Assembly (NCBI GenBank): GCA_964494805.1
Contig: CAZBST010000001.1
Coordinates: 434,001 to 498,000 of the forward strand
Direction: 5' to 3'
Length of the DNA: 64,000 nucleotides
Source of the DNA: CAIYOL01 sp964494805
GTDB taxonomy: Bacteria > Planctomycetota > Phycisphaerae > Sedimentisphaerales > Anaerobacaceae
The position numbers were made by a program, and so were the translations under genes. Below the pieces are notes generated by a model. The model did not search any database, had not been told where the DNA came from, and saw only the letters and a list, made by a program, of their open reading frames with translations. Below, in pieces: positions 1-9,720 of this stretch; within the stretch, counting starts at the first letter, position 1; each line of letters starts with the position of its first letter.

Positions 1-910
1 CTACGACGGCTAAATTGGTATCCTCGGTGTGTTTGGGACCGCTGGATATCTTTTTTGCAATATCCTCCGCCAGCAGTTCTATGGTAAATTGTGCGTAGGT
101 ATCGCGGGCCAGTTTCGCGATGGGGTCAAAACGCATCAGGTCGAGGCGAATCTTCTTTAGCTCATCAATCTTCTTGAACTTTATATCATCACCCATCAGC
201 GAAGGGAACGGCGTCGTCAGCGGCACCCATTCAGCAGAGAATGGCGACTCGCCTTCAAGGCCCATTTGGTATGTGTTATATGCTGTTATCTGTACTTCAT
301 TAAACCTCTCATGCGGGTCGAAGTTCACTTCGGCTCTTTCAGCGGTGATAATCTTTTTTATTTCATGGCCTTTCACCTCGGCAACAATCACACCTGAAAG
401 CGTATTGTTCCGCGGGTTAGCCAGGTCAGCGTAGATTCGGTACCGTCCGTCAGGGGGGAGCTTATAGTAACCGCTTCGCTGAACATTGCGGAAAAGTATC
501 TGTTTTGCATCTGCCTTGAGAGATTTTTCCGCGCGGTGTACAAATGCTGGCATCACGTGGAAACTCAAAATCAGATTTGCAATCGCCACTATAATCGCAA
601 GGGCCAGGCCAGGATAAACCAGTGTCAGCAGACTTATTCCGCCTGCTTTGCAGGCATCGAGTTCATTATCGCTTGCAAATCGGCCGTAGACCAGAGTCGC
701 CGCAAATAAGGCAGCCATCGGCAATACGAACGTTAGTGTTATCGGCAAAAAATAGCCCATAAGGTGGAGAACCTGCCGAGGACCCACGCCGTATTCCTGC
801 ACCGGCCGCAGGACACTACCCAGGCTCAGCATCAATGTTAAGGCCACTACTGAAGGAACAAAAACCTTCATCAGCTCGCGAAATATGTACCTGTGCAGCG
901 TAAAAACCAT
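1..910 (-). CDS. LptF/LptG-family lipopolysaccharide export permease (3' end cut by window edge)
   Basis: Translating the minus strand from the ATG at 910 gives an open frame to the window edge (about 303 codons, no stop seen). It starts MVFTLHRYIFRELMKVF, followed by hydrophobic segments, then PRQVLHLMGYFLPIT, an ASDNELDACKAGGIS-like stretch and a further membrane segment. This is the pattern of YjgP/YjgQ (LptF/LptG) subunits of the LPS transporter, where the ASxxEL stretch is conserved. A beta-rich periplasmic domain follows (YYKLPPDGRYRIYADLANP). LptF and LptG cannot be told apart here. The protein would form the inner-membrane channel with LptB and move lipid A-type lipids to the outer membrane. 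No strong Shine-Dalgarno is seen before the ATG. The neighbouring gene is divergent. Confidence 0.8.
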   Translation of the reverse strand, partial: MVFTLHRYIFRELMKVFVPSVVALTLMLSLGSVLRPVQEYGVGPRQVLHLMGYFLPITLTFVLPMAALFAATLVYGRFASDNELDACKAGGISLLTLVYPGLALAIIVAIANLILSFHVMPAFVHRAEKSLKADAKQILFRNVQRSGYYKLPPDGRYRIYADLANPRNNTLSGVIVAEVKGHEIKKIITAERAEVNFDPHERFNEVQITAYNTYQMGLEGESPFSAEWVPLTTPFPSLMGDDIKFKKIDELKKIRLDLMRFDPIAKLARDTYAQFTIELLAEDIAKKISSGPKHTEDTNLAVV

Positions 911-1281
911 CTTAAGCAATCACTACTTATTCGTTGGTATTTGGTCGTCCAGCCTCCCATTTTTCAATAATAAGGAGCGCTTTGCAACAAAATTCTTCGG
1001 CCGCCCAAAAGTAAAGATTTTCGATACTAAAAGGCAGGCAAAAGCTGTTTTTTGGTGGTTTTAACCACTTTTCAATAGGGAAATTTGTCGAAAGTTTCCC
1101 AAAATTTCTTGTGGAATTAGCGTTTTAGTGCTATCATAAAGTGCTTTATTTAAATTATGGAGGTAGGTTAATAAAGTAATTCAATTCCGCCGCGGCTTTA
1201 TAAGTTGCATATTCTGCCTCTACTTTAACGGGAAGCCATGTTTTTGAATATTCAAAAAACTGTTATAGATGGAGTACAAAA
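911..1281. other. Intergenic region between divergent genes
   Basis: No gene is seen in these 371 bases. They hold the divergent 5' regions of the permease (-) and the subtilase (+). A plausible plus-strand promoter and the GGAG Shine-Dalgarno at 1271-1274 are the only signals noted. Confidence 0.5.
1109..1137 (+). promoter_or_regulatory. Candidate sigma-70 promoter of the subtilase gene
   Basis: TTGTGG (1109-1114), a 17-base spacer and TATCAT (1132-1137). This would give a leader of about 135 bases before the ATG at 1282. It is a match by eye only. Confidence 0.35.
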
Positions 1282-4200
1282 ATGACACCGAAAACAAAAA
1301 TTACAGCAGCAATCTTAGTAACAATATTATGGATAGTTGCTTCCATCGCTTATGCCGATATCTGGGTCGACCCGGTTAGTTTTGATGTGAGCACGCCGGA
1401 GGGAACTGTTTTGGGGCGAACCCTTACCATCGGTAATGATGGAGGCGGAGTTTTAAATTTTATTATACGGACGCGCCAGGTCGGCACATCAGTGTCGGGC
1501 CAGGGTACGGCCTATTCTTCAATTCCTGCCGGCCATGATTTTACACAAATAGCCCCGAATGTGTCATATCAGCCAGGCAGGCTGATTGTACGGTTCGCTC
1601 AATGTGGGAATGAGCAAATGGTTACTATAGAGAGGAGAAATCAGATTTTAAATTCGCTGGGCGGCGCAAGCGTAGAAAGAGAGTTTGAGCTTGTGCCCGG
1701 ATTATGCGTGGTGGAACTGCCCGCAGGGATGACGGTAGAGGAAGCGCTGCAGGCGTATAACGGTACAGCTGGAATTCTTTATGCAGAGCCGGACTATATA
1801 GTTACGGTGGACTCGACAATTCCCAATGATGCGCTTTTTGGTGAGCTCTGGGGTATGCACAATACCGGCCAAAGCGGCGGCACAGTCGATGCGGATATTG
1901 ATGCACCGGAGGCGTGGGACATCAGTACGGGCAGCAGCGATATTGTTGTAGCTGTAATTGATACCGGAGTTGACTACACTCATCCGGATTTGTCGGCGAA
2001 TATGTGGGTCAACGCAGGAGAAATCCCCGGTAATGGTCAGGATGACGACGGTAACGGCTACATAGATGACGTATATGGTTATGATTTCTACAATAACGAC
2101 GGCGACCCTTGGGACGACAATTATCACGGCACACATTGTGCGGGAACTATTGGTGCCGTAGGTAACAACAATCAAGGAGTGACGGGTGTGTGCTGGAACG
2201 TCAGGATAATGGCAGTGAAGTTCCTCAACTCAGCTGGCAGCGGCTGGACCTCAGATGCCATCCTTAGCGTAGAGTATAGTATCCTTATGGGAGCAAATCT
2301 ATCGAGCAATTCGTGGGGCGGAGGGGGTTACAGCCAAGGTCTTAAGGATGCTATAGACGCAGCGGGAGCGGCGGGGATGCTGTTTGTGGCGGCAGCGGGC
2401 AATGACGGCAGCAATAATGATACGTATCCGCATTATCCATCAAGTTATGACAGCGCAAGTCTTATCGCTGTTATGGCGACGGACAGATATGATAATAAAT
2501 CGAGCTTTTCCAATTACGGGCCTGTATCGGTAGACCTTGGCGCACCGGGAAGCAACATCCTCAGCTGTAAACCGGGCAATCAGTATCAGTATCTTAACGG
2601 CACGTCAATGGCAACGCCGCATGTGGCAGGGGCCTGTGCACTTCTATGGTCGATGAATCCAGCGGTTAGTAATCTTGAGATAAAAAATATCTTGATTCAG
2701 ACGGTGGACCCGACACTGTCTGGAAAGTGTGTTTCAGGTGGGCGACTTAATCTATATAACGCAATTTTGGAAGTAAAGGCACCGTGGATAATAATTGAGC
2801 CTGAAGAGGGTACCGTTGGGCCAGGGGATTCGGAGGATGTAAGTGTAACTTTCGATGCGTTAGAGCTGGCCCCGGGGGTATATGGAGCAGAGATAGTTGT
2901 TATTTCAGATGCTCCTTCCAGTCCCACAATAATTCCCGTAACGCTGACAGTGACTCCGGATGATTTGCAGGTTTCCCCTGCAGAGGATTTCAATTCAAGC
3001 GGAATCAGAGGCGGGCCATTTACACCGGGGTGTATGACGTATACGCTGACAAATAACGGAGTTGCCCCCGTGAGCTGGACGACATCTGAAACCGAAAGTT
3101 GGCTTCGTGTCGAGCCCGATGGAGGGACTCTTGCTCCGACTGATTCGATAAACGTGGGTGTTTGTGTGACATCAGATGCGAACCTGCTTACCCCAGATAT
3201 TTATGAGCAGATATTAGCGTTTGAGAATATAGACAGCGGGAGCATTAAGCAGCGTTTGGTCACGTTGACGGTGAAACCGCCGGACTGCTTCACGGAATCG
3301 TTCGATGATAGCGACAACGACCTGGAGGGTCTTATGCTGACGTTCAGTCCTGATGGTTCAGGTTCTTACTACGAGGCCTGCAGGGAAGAGGTGGATGACT
3401 TTCCGACAAATCCGGCCGGCGGAACATACGTTGCGCTTTGGGACGATGATTACGCCGGTTTTCTTCTCGGCGGCGGCAAGAGGATTTTATTCTACGGGAT
3501 GTGGTACAATCATTTTTATATCGGCAGTAACGGCTATATTACGTTTGGCGATGGGGATGTAGAGTTCGAACCTTCGCTGGAGAATCACTTTGATATGCCT
3601 CGCATATCAGCTTTGTTTACAGATTTGGCCCCGCCGGATGATGAGTGTATTTCATATAAGAATCTCAGTGACAGGTTAGCGGTAACCTTTGAAGATGTGC
3701 CTTTATATGGAGATAAAAATGCAAAGAACAGCTTCCAGGTCGAGATATTCTATGTTGATGGTACGATACGTATTACCTGGCTGAAGGTTGCCCCTGCGAT
3801 TTGTGTTACAGGGCTGTCGGAGGGTTATGGCCTTCCACCACTGTTTGTGGAAAGCGATTTGAGTGAATATCTGCCGTGCTGGCCGGAGTGTGACCTAAAC
3901 AGAGATTATTATGTCAACCTCAGGGATTTTGCTATTTTCGCCGGACAGTGGCTTGAGGAAGATTGCACAGTTCCCTTCTGGTGTGGAAAGGCCGATATGG
4001 ATTTGAGCCACACAGTTGACTACGGTGACCTTTCAATTTGTGCAATAAACTGGTTAACAGCAGACGAATGGTGGCTGTTGCCGCTTTCCCATTGGAAGTT
4101 TGACGAAGGCAGCGGGACAATAGCATACGATTCGGTCGGTAACAATGATGGAACCTTAATAGGTGACCCATGCTGGGTAGCCGGTAAGATAGGCAGCTAT

Positions 4201-6576
4201 GCGATGGATTTTGATGGTTCGGATGATTACGTTGACTGCGGAAATGATAGTAGTCTTGATATCACTGATTCGATTACGGTTGGAGCTTGGGTGAAACGTC
4301 CAAGTTTCGAAACAAGCGGCACGATAGCAGGTAAAACCAACGGAAATTCAGTTACTGCGGGGTATGGTTTATTCTCTTATACAGATGGATTGGAATTCAA
4401 CTTTTATTCAGGGGGTTGGCGAAGGACAACACCCAGAGTTACAATCACACCAAATGAATGGCATTATGTAGCGGGGACTTTTGATGGTAGTAACGCGTAT
4501 CTTTATGTGGATGGAGAGCAAAAAGCATCAGTAGCATATGTTGGAACTATAGCTGCTGCAACAGGATACTCGTTTTATATCTCATTTTGGCGTTCAGGTT
4601 TACCTACGTATTTTGATGGTGTAATCGACGATGTGCGTGTTTACGACCAGGCTTTATCTGCTGAGGAAATCTGGCAGCTCTATCTGGAAGGCTTAGGGCC
4701 CAAAGCAGTTAATCCCAATCCTCCTGACGGGGCAGCAGGTGTGGACCCAAATACAGTCCTTAGCTGGTTACCTGGGAAAGATGCGCTCTCGCACGATGTA
4801 TATTTAGGCACTGATTTTGATGATGTCAATGACGCTACTCCCGGTTCCAGTGAGTATATGGGTAACTACGATGTTAATACTTTCGACCCCTGCGGACTGG
4901 ACCTTGATACCACTTACTATTGGAGGATTGACGAGATAAATCCCTCCGGCACAGCTAAAGGCGATATCTGGAGCTTTACAACAAGGGCTGGATTTGTTCC
5001 CAACCTTGTCAGTTGGTGGAGATTTGACGAAGGCAGCGGCAGCATAGCATACGATTCAACTGGTGATAACGATGGCACTATCATCGGAGCAACTTGGACA
5101 ACCGGCCAGATTGGTGGCGCCTTAAGCTTCGATGGACATAGTGATTACGTAATGGTTGGTGACAAGGATAATCTCGAACAGCAGGCATTTACTCTGTCAT
5201 TCTGGGCGCAGCTTAACAATCCGTCAGGAAGCTTTCAGGGAGGAATAGCAAAGGGGTATGTATTCGGGTCTCCCCCAGAGTATTCTTACAAAATGGATTT
5301 TCACAATGAGGATGCGAGGGCGCAAATAACAAATACTTCAGATACCGCTTTTGGTATAACTGATTTAATGGTAAACGATGAATGGCATATGTGGTCAATG
5401 ACAGTTGGAGATGGTATCTTATGTGTGTATAAGGATGGAACTCTGGGAGGCAGTTGCAGCTATACAGGACCTGTTGATTACGCAAAAAGTCACAATAACT
5501 TTATAATCGGAGCCAGAGACGGTGGTTCTTACTCTTTTAACGGCAAGATAGATGATGTGAGATTCTACGATAGGGCCTTATCCGCCGGAGAAATCTGGCA
5601 GCTCTATCAGGAAGGCTTAGGGCCCAAGGCAGATAACCCTAATCCTCCTGACGGGGCAGTAGACGTGGACCCAAATACAGTCCTTAGTTGGTCGCCTGGG
5701 AAAGATGCACTCTCGCACGATGTATATTTAGGCACCGATTTTGATGATGTCAATGACGCTACTCCCGGTTCCAGTGAGTATATGGGTAATTACGATGTTA
5801 ATACCTTCGACCCCTGTAGCTTGGACTTTGATACCACTTACTATTGGAGGATTGACGAGATAAATCCCTCCGGCACAGCTAAAGGCGATGTGTGGAGTTT
5901 TACGACTTGGAGCATATTTGATCCCAACCTTGATTTAGTTAGCTTGTGGAAGTTTGACGAAGGCAGCGGGACAATAGCATATGATTCAGTCGGCGATAAC
6001 GATGGCATTCTGATGGGGGATCCAACATGGGTGACTGGGCATATAGGTGAATACGCGCTTGATTTTGACGGTTCCGGAGATTATGTCAGCGTAGGAAACA
6101 CAGTAACGCACGGTTTACCTAAAGGCACTTTTACGGCGTGGGTGAACCCAGCCGACCTGAGCAGTGTCTGCGGCGAACATAACTTTGCTTATATAATAGG
6201 GGCGGATAGTTATGCCGGTGGAGGAGAATTAGGATTCAGAGTAAATGGCGACGGCAGTGGCTGGGCTTCTGTTCAAAATACTATCTACCTTGGTCATCTG
6301 ATGTATCCGCCAGGCAGTATAACTGTTGGAAGCTGGCATCTTGTAGCAATGACCTGGGATGGCTCCTATTGGAAACTTTATATAAATGGCGTCCAGGAAG
6401 ACAACAAGGCATTCTCACAAGGTACTTCTAATGCGACTAATACGGCCTTGATAGGAAAGGGGTGGGATGGCTGTACTTGGAACGGCGAGATAGATGATGT
6501 GAGAATCTACGATAGGGCTTTATCCGCTGAAGAAATCGAGCAGCTCTATCGGGGTGGGCTGAATAGTCAAAACTAA
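1282..6576 (+). CDS. Secreted subtilisin-like (S8) protease with dockerin-like and three LamG domains
   Basis: 1764 residues, with a signal peptide (about 1-26) and a GGAG ribosome site 8 bases before the ATG. A propeptide-like region (about 95-185) precedes the S8 domain (about 215-495). The triad is visible: D227 in AVIDTGVDYTHPDL, H282 in HGTHCAGT and S442 in GTSMATPHVAG; N374 in AAAGND is the likely oxyanion residue. After it come BACON-like beta domains (about 495-670), a nidogen-like stretch (about 675-860), a dockerin-like Asp-rich segment (about 870-930) and three LamG/concanavalin-like domains starting near 937, 1245 and 1555. Two near-identical FN3-like linkers separate the LamG domains. 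It probably acts outside the cell, as a protease tethered to polysaccharide or protein partners. The C-terminal architecture resembles other large planctomycete secreted proteins. Substrate unknown. Confidence 0.9.
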   Translation: MTPKTKITAAILVTILWIVASIAYADIWVDPVSFDVSTPEGTVLGRTLTIGNDGGGVLNFIIRTRQVGTSVSGQGTAYSSIPAGHDFTQIAPNVSYQPGRLIVRFAQCGNEQMVTIERRNQILNSLGGASVEREFELVPGLCVVELPAGMTVEEALQAYNGTAGILYAEPDYIVTVDSTIPNDALFGELWGMHNTGQSGGTVDADIDAPEAWDISTGSSDIVVAVIDTGVDYTHPDLSANMWVNAGEIPGNGQDDDGNGYIDDVYGYDFYNNDGDPWDDNYHGTHCAGTIGAVGNNNQGVTGVCWNVRIMAVKFLNSAGSGWTSDAILSVEYSILMGANLSSNSWGGGGYSQGLKDAIDAAGAAGMLFVAAAGNDGSNNDTYPHYPSSYDSASLIAVMATDRYDNKSSFSNYGPVSVDLGAPGSNILSCKPGNQYQYLNGTSMATPHVAGACALLWSMNPAVSNLEIKNILIQTVDPTLSGKCVSGGRLNLYNAILEVKAPWIIIEPEEGTVGPGDSEDVSVTFDALELAPGVYGAEIVVISDAPSSPTIIPVTLTVTPDDLQVSPAEDFNSSGIRGGPFTPGCMTYTLTNNGVAPVSWTTSETESWLRVEPDGGTLAPTDSINVGVCVTSDANLLTPDIYEQILAFENIDSGSIKQRLVTLTVKPPDCFTESFDDSDNDLEGLMLTFSPDGSGSYYEACREEVDDFPTNPAGGTYVALWDDDYAGFLLGGGKRILFYGMWYNHFYIGSNGYITFGDGDVEFEPSLENHFDMPRISALFTDLAPPDDECISYKNLSDRLAVTFEDVPLYGDKNAKNSFQVEIFYVDGTIRITWLKVAPAICVTGLSEGYGLPPLFVESDLSEYLPCWPECDLNRDYYVNLRDFAIFAGQWLEEDCTVPFWCGKADMDLSHTVDYGDLSICAINWLTADEWWLLPLSHWKFDEGSGTIAYDSVGNNDGTLIGDPCWVAGKIGSYAMDFDGSDDYVDCGNDSSLDITDSITVGAWVKRPSFETSGTIAGKTNGNSVTAGYGLFSYTDGLEFNFYSGGWRRTTPRVTITPNEWHYVAGTFDGSNAYLYVDGEQKASVAYVGTIAAATGYSFYISFWRSGLPTYFDGVIDDVRVYDQALSAEEIWQLYLEGLGPKAVNPNPPDGAAGVDPNTVLSWLPGKDALSHDVYLGTDFDDVNDATPGSSEYMGNYDVNTFDPCGLDLDTTYYWRIDEINPSGTAKGDIWSFTTRAGFVPNLVSWWRFDEGSGSIAYDSTGDNDGTIIGATWTTGQIGGALSFDGHSDYVMVGDKDNLEQQAFTLSFWAQLNNPSGSFQGGIAKGYVFGSPPEYSYKMDFHNEDARAQITNTSDTAFGITDLMVNDEWHMWSMTVGDGILCVYKDGTLGGSCSYTGPVDYAKSHNNFIIGARDGGSYSFNGKIDDVRFYDRALSAGEIWQLYQEGLGPKADNPNPPDGAVDVDPNTVLSWSPGKDALSHDVYLGTDFDDVNDATPGSSEYMGNYDVNTFDPCSLDFDTTYYWRIDEINPSGTAKGDVWSFTTWSIFDPNLDLVSLWKFDEGSGTIAYDSVGDNDGILMGDPTWVTGHIGEYALDFDGSGDYVSVGNTVTHGLPKGTFTAWVNPADLSSVCGEHNFAYIIGADSYAGGGELGFRVNGDGSGWASVQNTIYLGHLMYPPGSITVGSWHLVAMTWDGSYWKLYINGVQEDNKAFSQGTSNATNTALIGKGWDGCTWNGEIDDVRIYDRALSAEEIEQLYRGGLNSQN
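4689..4984 (+). repeat. Internal direct repeat, copy 1 (FN3-like linker)
   Basis: This stretch recurs almost unchanged 924 bases (308 codons) downstream at 5613-5908. It encodes a linker with NPNPPDGA at the start and TYYWRIDEINPSG near the end. The repeat lies within the subtilase gene and joins successive LamG domains. It indicates duplication of a LamG plus linker unit. Confidence 0.9.
5613..5908 (+). repeat. Internal direct repeat, copy 2 (FN3-like linker)
   Basis: Second copy of the linker at 4689-4984, in the same reading frame. Most differences between the copies are single scattered bases, many at third codon positions, so the duplication looks recent or homogenised. Confidence 0.9.
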
Positions 6577-6707
6577 TACTTCCGGGATTAAACTAAGTTG
6601 ATGATTGTAAACGGTCGGGGCTGAGAGGGGCCTAAACTTTCTCGGGCCTTTTTCGCTAAATCCGTTGCTTAAAGAGGTCGATAGTTGTTTTTGATTAGCT
6701 TTTCTGT

Positions 6708-6736
6708 TTGCGTCAAAGACAGATAATTCTTATAAT
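6708..6736 (+). promoter_or_regulatory. Sigma-70-type promoter of the HtrA-like protease operon
   Basis: TTGCGT (6708-6713), a 17-base spacer and a perfect TATAAT (6731-6736). It lies 54 bases before the ATG at 6790, which has an AGGAG ribosome site at 6779-6783. Confidence 0.65.
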
Positions 6737-6789
6737 AATAATTTGCGCTCGAGGATTCAGCTTAAAAATGTTAATTTCAGGAGTGAGAA

Positions 6790-7788
6790 ATGCTCAGTCA
6801 TAAGCGTCTTTTTGCCCTTTTGCTCTTATGCTCTTGTGGCCTTTGTTTGGCTGATACAGTCGTCCTGAAAGAAGGCCAGAGTTTGACCGGCAATATCCTT
6901 GCGGAAAAAGAAAACCAGTTGATAATGGATGTCGGCGTAGCTGTCCTGACTATTCCGAAGGAAAAAATACTCGAATACCAGTACTCAAATGCCCTCAAGG
7001 CAAGGGACATTGAGGCCAACGGCTTGGGTGTGAATGCCGGTGAACCGCAGCCCCAACGCGATGTGAACGGCCAATTGTATCGTACTGCCAATCTGAAAAA
7101 AACAACCATCGAAAAATGTGTGGAGGCATTCTCTGAAGCCGTCGTAAAGGTCTCAAGCCCGGCCGGGATGGGTTCAGGTTTCTTTATCAATGAAGAAGGA
7201 TACCTGATAACTAATTATCACGTAATAGAAAAAGAAACAAAAATCGAAGTTACTATGTTCCAAAAAGTAAAGGACGGCTTCGAGAAAAAGAACTTCAAAA
7301 ATGTCAAAATCGAAGCCATCAATCCTTTTGTCGACCTGGCGCTATTAAAGGTTGAAGACCTCGGGGACACAAAGGTCAAATACGTATATCTGGGTGACGT
7401 TGATAAAATCAGGGTGGGTGAAAAGGTCTTCGCCATCGGCAGTCCGCTCGGCCTGGAGCGAACCGTAACCGATGGCGTCATCAGCACTATAAACAGACCC
7501 TTCGAGGGCATTGTTTATATCCAGACAAATGCCGATATTAACCCGGGTAATTCCGGCGGACCGTTATTTAATCTCGCAGGTGAGGTCATCGGTGTTGCCA
7601 ATATGGGATATATATTCTTTGGCGGATTGGGTTTTGCCATACCGGTCGATTACGTAAAGCATTTCATAGAGAACCGTGATGCCTTCATATATGACGAGGA
7701 TAATCCCAACACCGGCTTCAAATACCTTCAGCCGGACCGGAGACGCAATAAGGCTGAGCCAGAATTCTTTAATCCTGTTGGAAGTTAA
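6790..7788 (+). CDS. Secreted HtrA/DegP-like trypsin-fold serine protease without PDZ domain
   Basis: 332 residues. A signal peptide (about 1-21, ending CGLCLA) is followed by a small beta-rich domain (about 22-60; TVVLKEGQSLTGNI). The S1C protease domain spans about 115-310. The triad is H144 in ITNYHVIE, D182 in FVDLALLKVE and S255 in NPGNSGGPLFN. The HtrA family normally carries one or two PDZ domains after the protease; here only about 25 charged residues follow, so this is a protease-only form. It is probably a periplasmic or envelope quality-control protease. The next gene starts on the base after the stop codon, so the two are almost certainly co-transcribed and translationally coupled. 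Promoter at 6708-6736. Confidence 0.88.
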   Translation: MLSHKRLFALLLLCSCGLCLADTVVLKEGQSLTGNILAEKENQLIMDVGVAVLTIPKEKILEYQYSNALKARDIEANGLGVNAGEPQPQRDVNGQLYRTANLKKTTIEKCVEAFSEAVVKVSSPAGMGSGFFINEEGYLITNYHVIEKETKIEVTMFQKVKDGFEKKNFKNVKIEAINPFVDLALLKVEDLGDTKVKYVYLGDVDKIRVGEKVFAIGSPLGLERTVTDGVISTINRPFEGIVYIQTNADINPGNSGGPLFNLAGEVIGVANMGYIFFGGLGFAIPVDYVKHFIENRDAFIYDEDNPNTGFKYLQPDRRRNKAEPEFFNPVGS

Positions 7789-9633
7789 ATGCGTTTATTC
7801 AATTGTGTTCTAACATTTCTTTCCTGTTTTGCTCTTGGACTATTGAGCTTTTCTACTTCTGCCCAGGCTAAGGCGCTGCCTAGGACGGCTAAGCTGCTTC
7901 CTCCTGAAACTATCCTGTTGATGAATATAGATGACTTTCAACAGTTAAAAACCCAATTTGAAAAAACCAGCCTTTACAAGTTTTACACAGACCCGGCAAT
8001 GGCTGCTTTTGTCGACAATGCCAAGGCGAAATGGCGCGAAAAAATCCAAAAATTGGACGAAAATGATATTTTTAAGGCGATTTTCGGTGCGGATGTATTG
8101 CCGCAGGGCAGAGTCGCTGCCGCTTTAGTGCTTAGTGAACAAAGCAAAGATTCTAACGAGCGTCAGGTCGTGATAATAACCCAGTGGGGCGAAGGAATCG
8201 ATAAAATCAAAGAGGCAATAGACAAGATGCTCAAAAAGAATATCGAAGTCGGCGGGCACCAAAAAAGAAGTGAGAAGTACCGCGGTGTCAGTATTGAAAT
8301 AACAATCGACGAGGCCTCCACAACGTTGAATCACTGCTTTATTGGCGATTCCTTCGTAGCAGCTACGGATATTGACCTTCTTAAATTTGTCATCGCACAT
8401 ATCAAAGGCGCCGGCAGCCCGGCGCTGGCAGGAGACAGCGACTACAATGCTGCTATGAAAATCGTTGGGCCTGGTCACGACATCGATTTCTACATCAACA
8501 TAAAACAAATCATTAAAAAAACACTCGCCGAAGACTCCACCGGCGAAGCACGCCAACGGACAGCCAATCTGGGCATTGATAACATCGCCGCTTTTAGCTG
8601 CTCAGTTGCCGTTGGCAGAAGTCCGAGGAATTCGGTTTCCGCCAAAGCCTTTCTTAAAATTAACGGTGCCAAAAAGGGAATTTGCAAAATGCTCGATATG
8701 GAATCTGCCGGTTTCAAAGCCCCGCCTTTTATTCCTGCATCGGCCTATTCAATAACATTTTTTAATCTGAATATTAAAAAGGCCTATGATGAGCTTTATA
8801 ACATTCTTTACAGTTTTAATCCACAGTATGCAGTAATGCTGCAGATGATGAATTTGCCGGATAGTCCCGACGGCGAGCCAGGAGTAAGGTTGAAAACCGA
8901 TGTCATCGGTCACCTCGGCTCACAGATTGTAATCTCCCGGAGCGTCAACAAGCCGTTCTCAAATACTTCGGTGCCGGCAGAATCTCTTATTGCTTTGGCT
9001 GTAAGTGACCGCAAAACCATCGAAAAATCTCTCTCGCTTCTTCATAGCAAACTTTTAGCTGTGAATAATCCTGATGCCAGACGCGAGCTTCTCGGCCACA
9101 CCATTTATCTGCTCGGCCCCTCGTCTATGCCGTTTCTCCGCCCCGGCCTGACACCGATGCAGGCCCGTTCCGAGTTAAACGTCCCACAAACACCCACATT
9201 GGCTTTTACCGTTACTGATACTCATCTGATTTTTGCAAGCGAACCTGCTGTTGAGCGGGCCATCCGTGCTTTGAGCAGCGCCGGAACCTCACCAGCCGGC
9301 CCGGCAAAGTGGTTCACCTCCGCTAAACAAGCCATCCCTTCGGTTGTTGGAATGGCGGATTTGGAAGATAATACAGCATCGAGTGAAATTTTCTGGTGGA
9401 TGGCAAAGCAAAGCGGTAAAGCCCCCGCTGCCGTCTTGCGACAGCAAGGCGTGGGGGCTGGTCCGGCTGCGATTAAATTTGCCCCCACTGGGATAGGCGA
9501 ATTTGTTGATTTTGACCTTTTACCTCCGTTCGATGCTGTGCGTAAATATCTCGGCCTGTCTGCTTTTTATGGCATCAGCACACCGGAGGGCTTCTTTTTT
9601 GAATACAAGGATATCAGCCCAACCGAGTTATGA
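7789..9633 (+). CDS. Secreted DUF3352-like protein of unknown function
   Basis: 614 residues with a signal peptide (about 1-28, ending TSAQAKA). The opening of the mature part, LPPETILLMNIDDFQQLKTQFEKT, followed by a long alpha/beta protein without recognisable catalytic motifs, recalls DUF3352-type proteins (a recurrent planctomycete family), but I could not test this. No transmembrane segment is seen after the signal peptide. Its ATG abuts the stop of the HtrA-like protease gene, with no room for its own promoter, so a shared job in the envelope is plausible. It could be a protease partner or substrate-binding factor; nothing in the sequence decides this. Confidence 0.75.
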   Translation: MRLFNCVLTFLSCFALGLLSFSTSAQAKALPRTAKLLPPETILLMNIDDFQQLKTQFEKTSLYKFYTDPAMAAFVDNAKAKWREKIQKLDENDIFKAIFGADVLPQGRVAAALVLSEQSKDSNERQVVIITQWGEGIDKIKEAIDKMLKKNIEVGGHQKRSEKYRGVSIEITIDEASTTLNHCFIGDSFVAATDIDLLKFVIAHIKGAGSPALAGDSDYNAAMKIVGPGHDIDFYINIKQIIKKTLAEDSTGEARQRTANLGIDNIAAFSCSVAVGRSPRNSVSAKAFLKINGAKKGICKMLDMESAGFKAPPFIPASAYSITFFNLNIKKAYDELYNILYSFNPQYAVMLQMMNLPDSPDGEPGVRLKTDVIGHLGSQIVISRSVNKPFSNTSVPAESLIALAVSDRKTIEKSLSLLHSKLLAVNNPDARRELLGHTIYLLGPSSMPFLRPGLTPMQARSELNVPQTPTLAFTVTDTHLIFASEPAVERAIRALSSAGTSPAGPAKWFTSAKQAIPSVVGMADLEDNTASSEIFWWMAKQSGKAPAAVLRQQGVGAGPAAIKFAPTGIGEFVDFDLLPPFDAVRKYLGLSAFYGISTPEGFFFEYKDISPTEL

Positions 9634-9720
9634 TTGATTATTGATAATTGATTTTTTCCCATTATTCGGATAGTTTTTGTGTTTATTTATGGTTAGTTAA
9701 AAACCCAATAGGACTCTTGT

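Noticed and set aside
6590..6660. Terminator after the subtilase gene (GGCC...GGCC and T run)
   Set aside because: The stem is only four base pairs; too weak to call.
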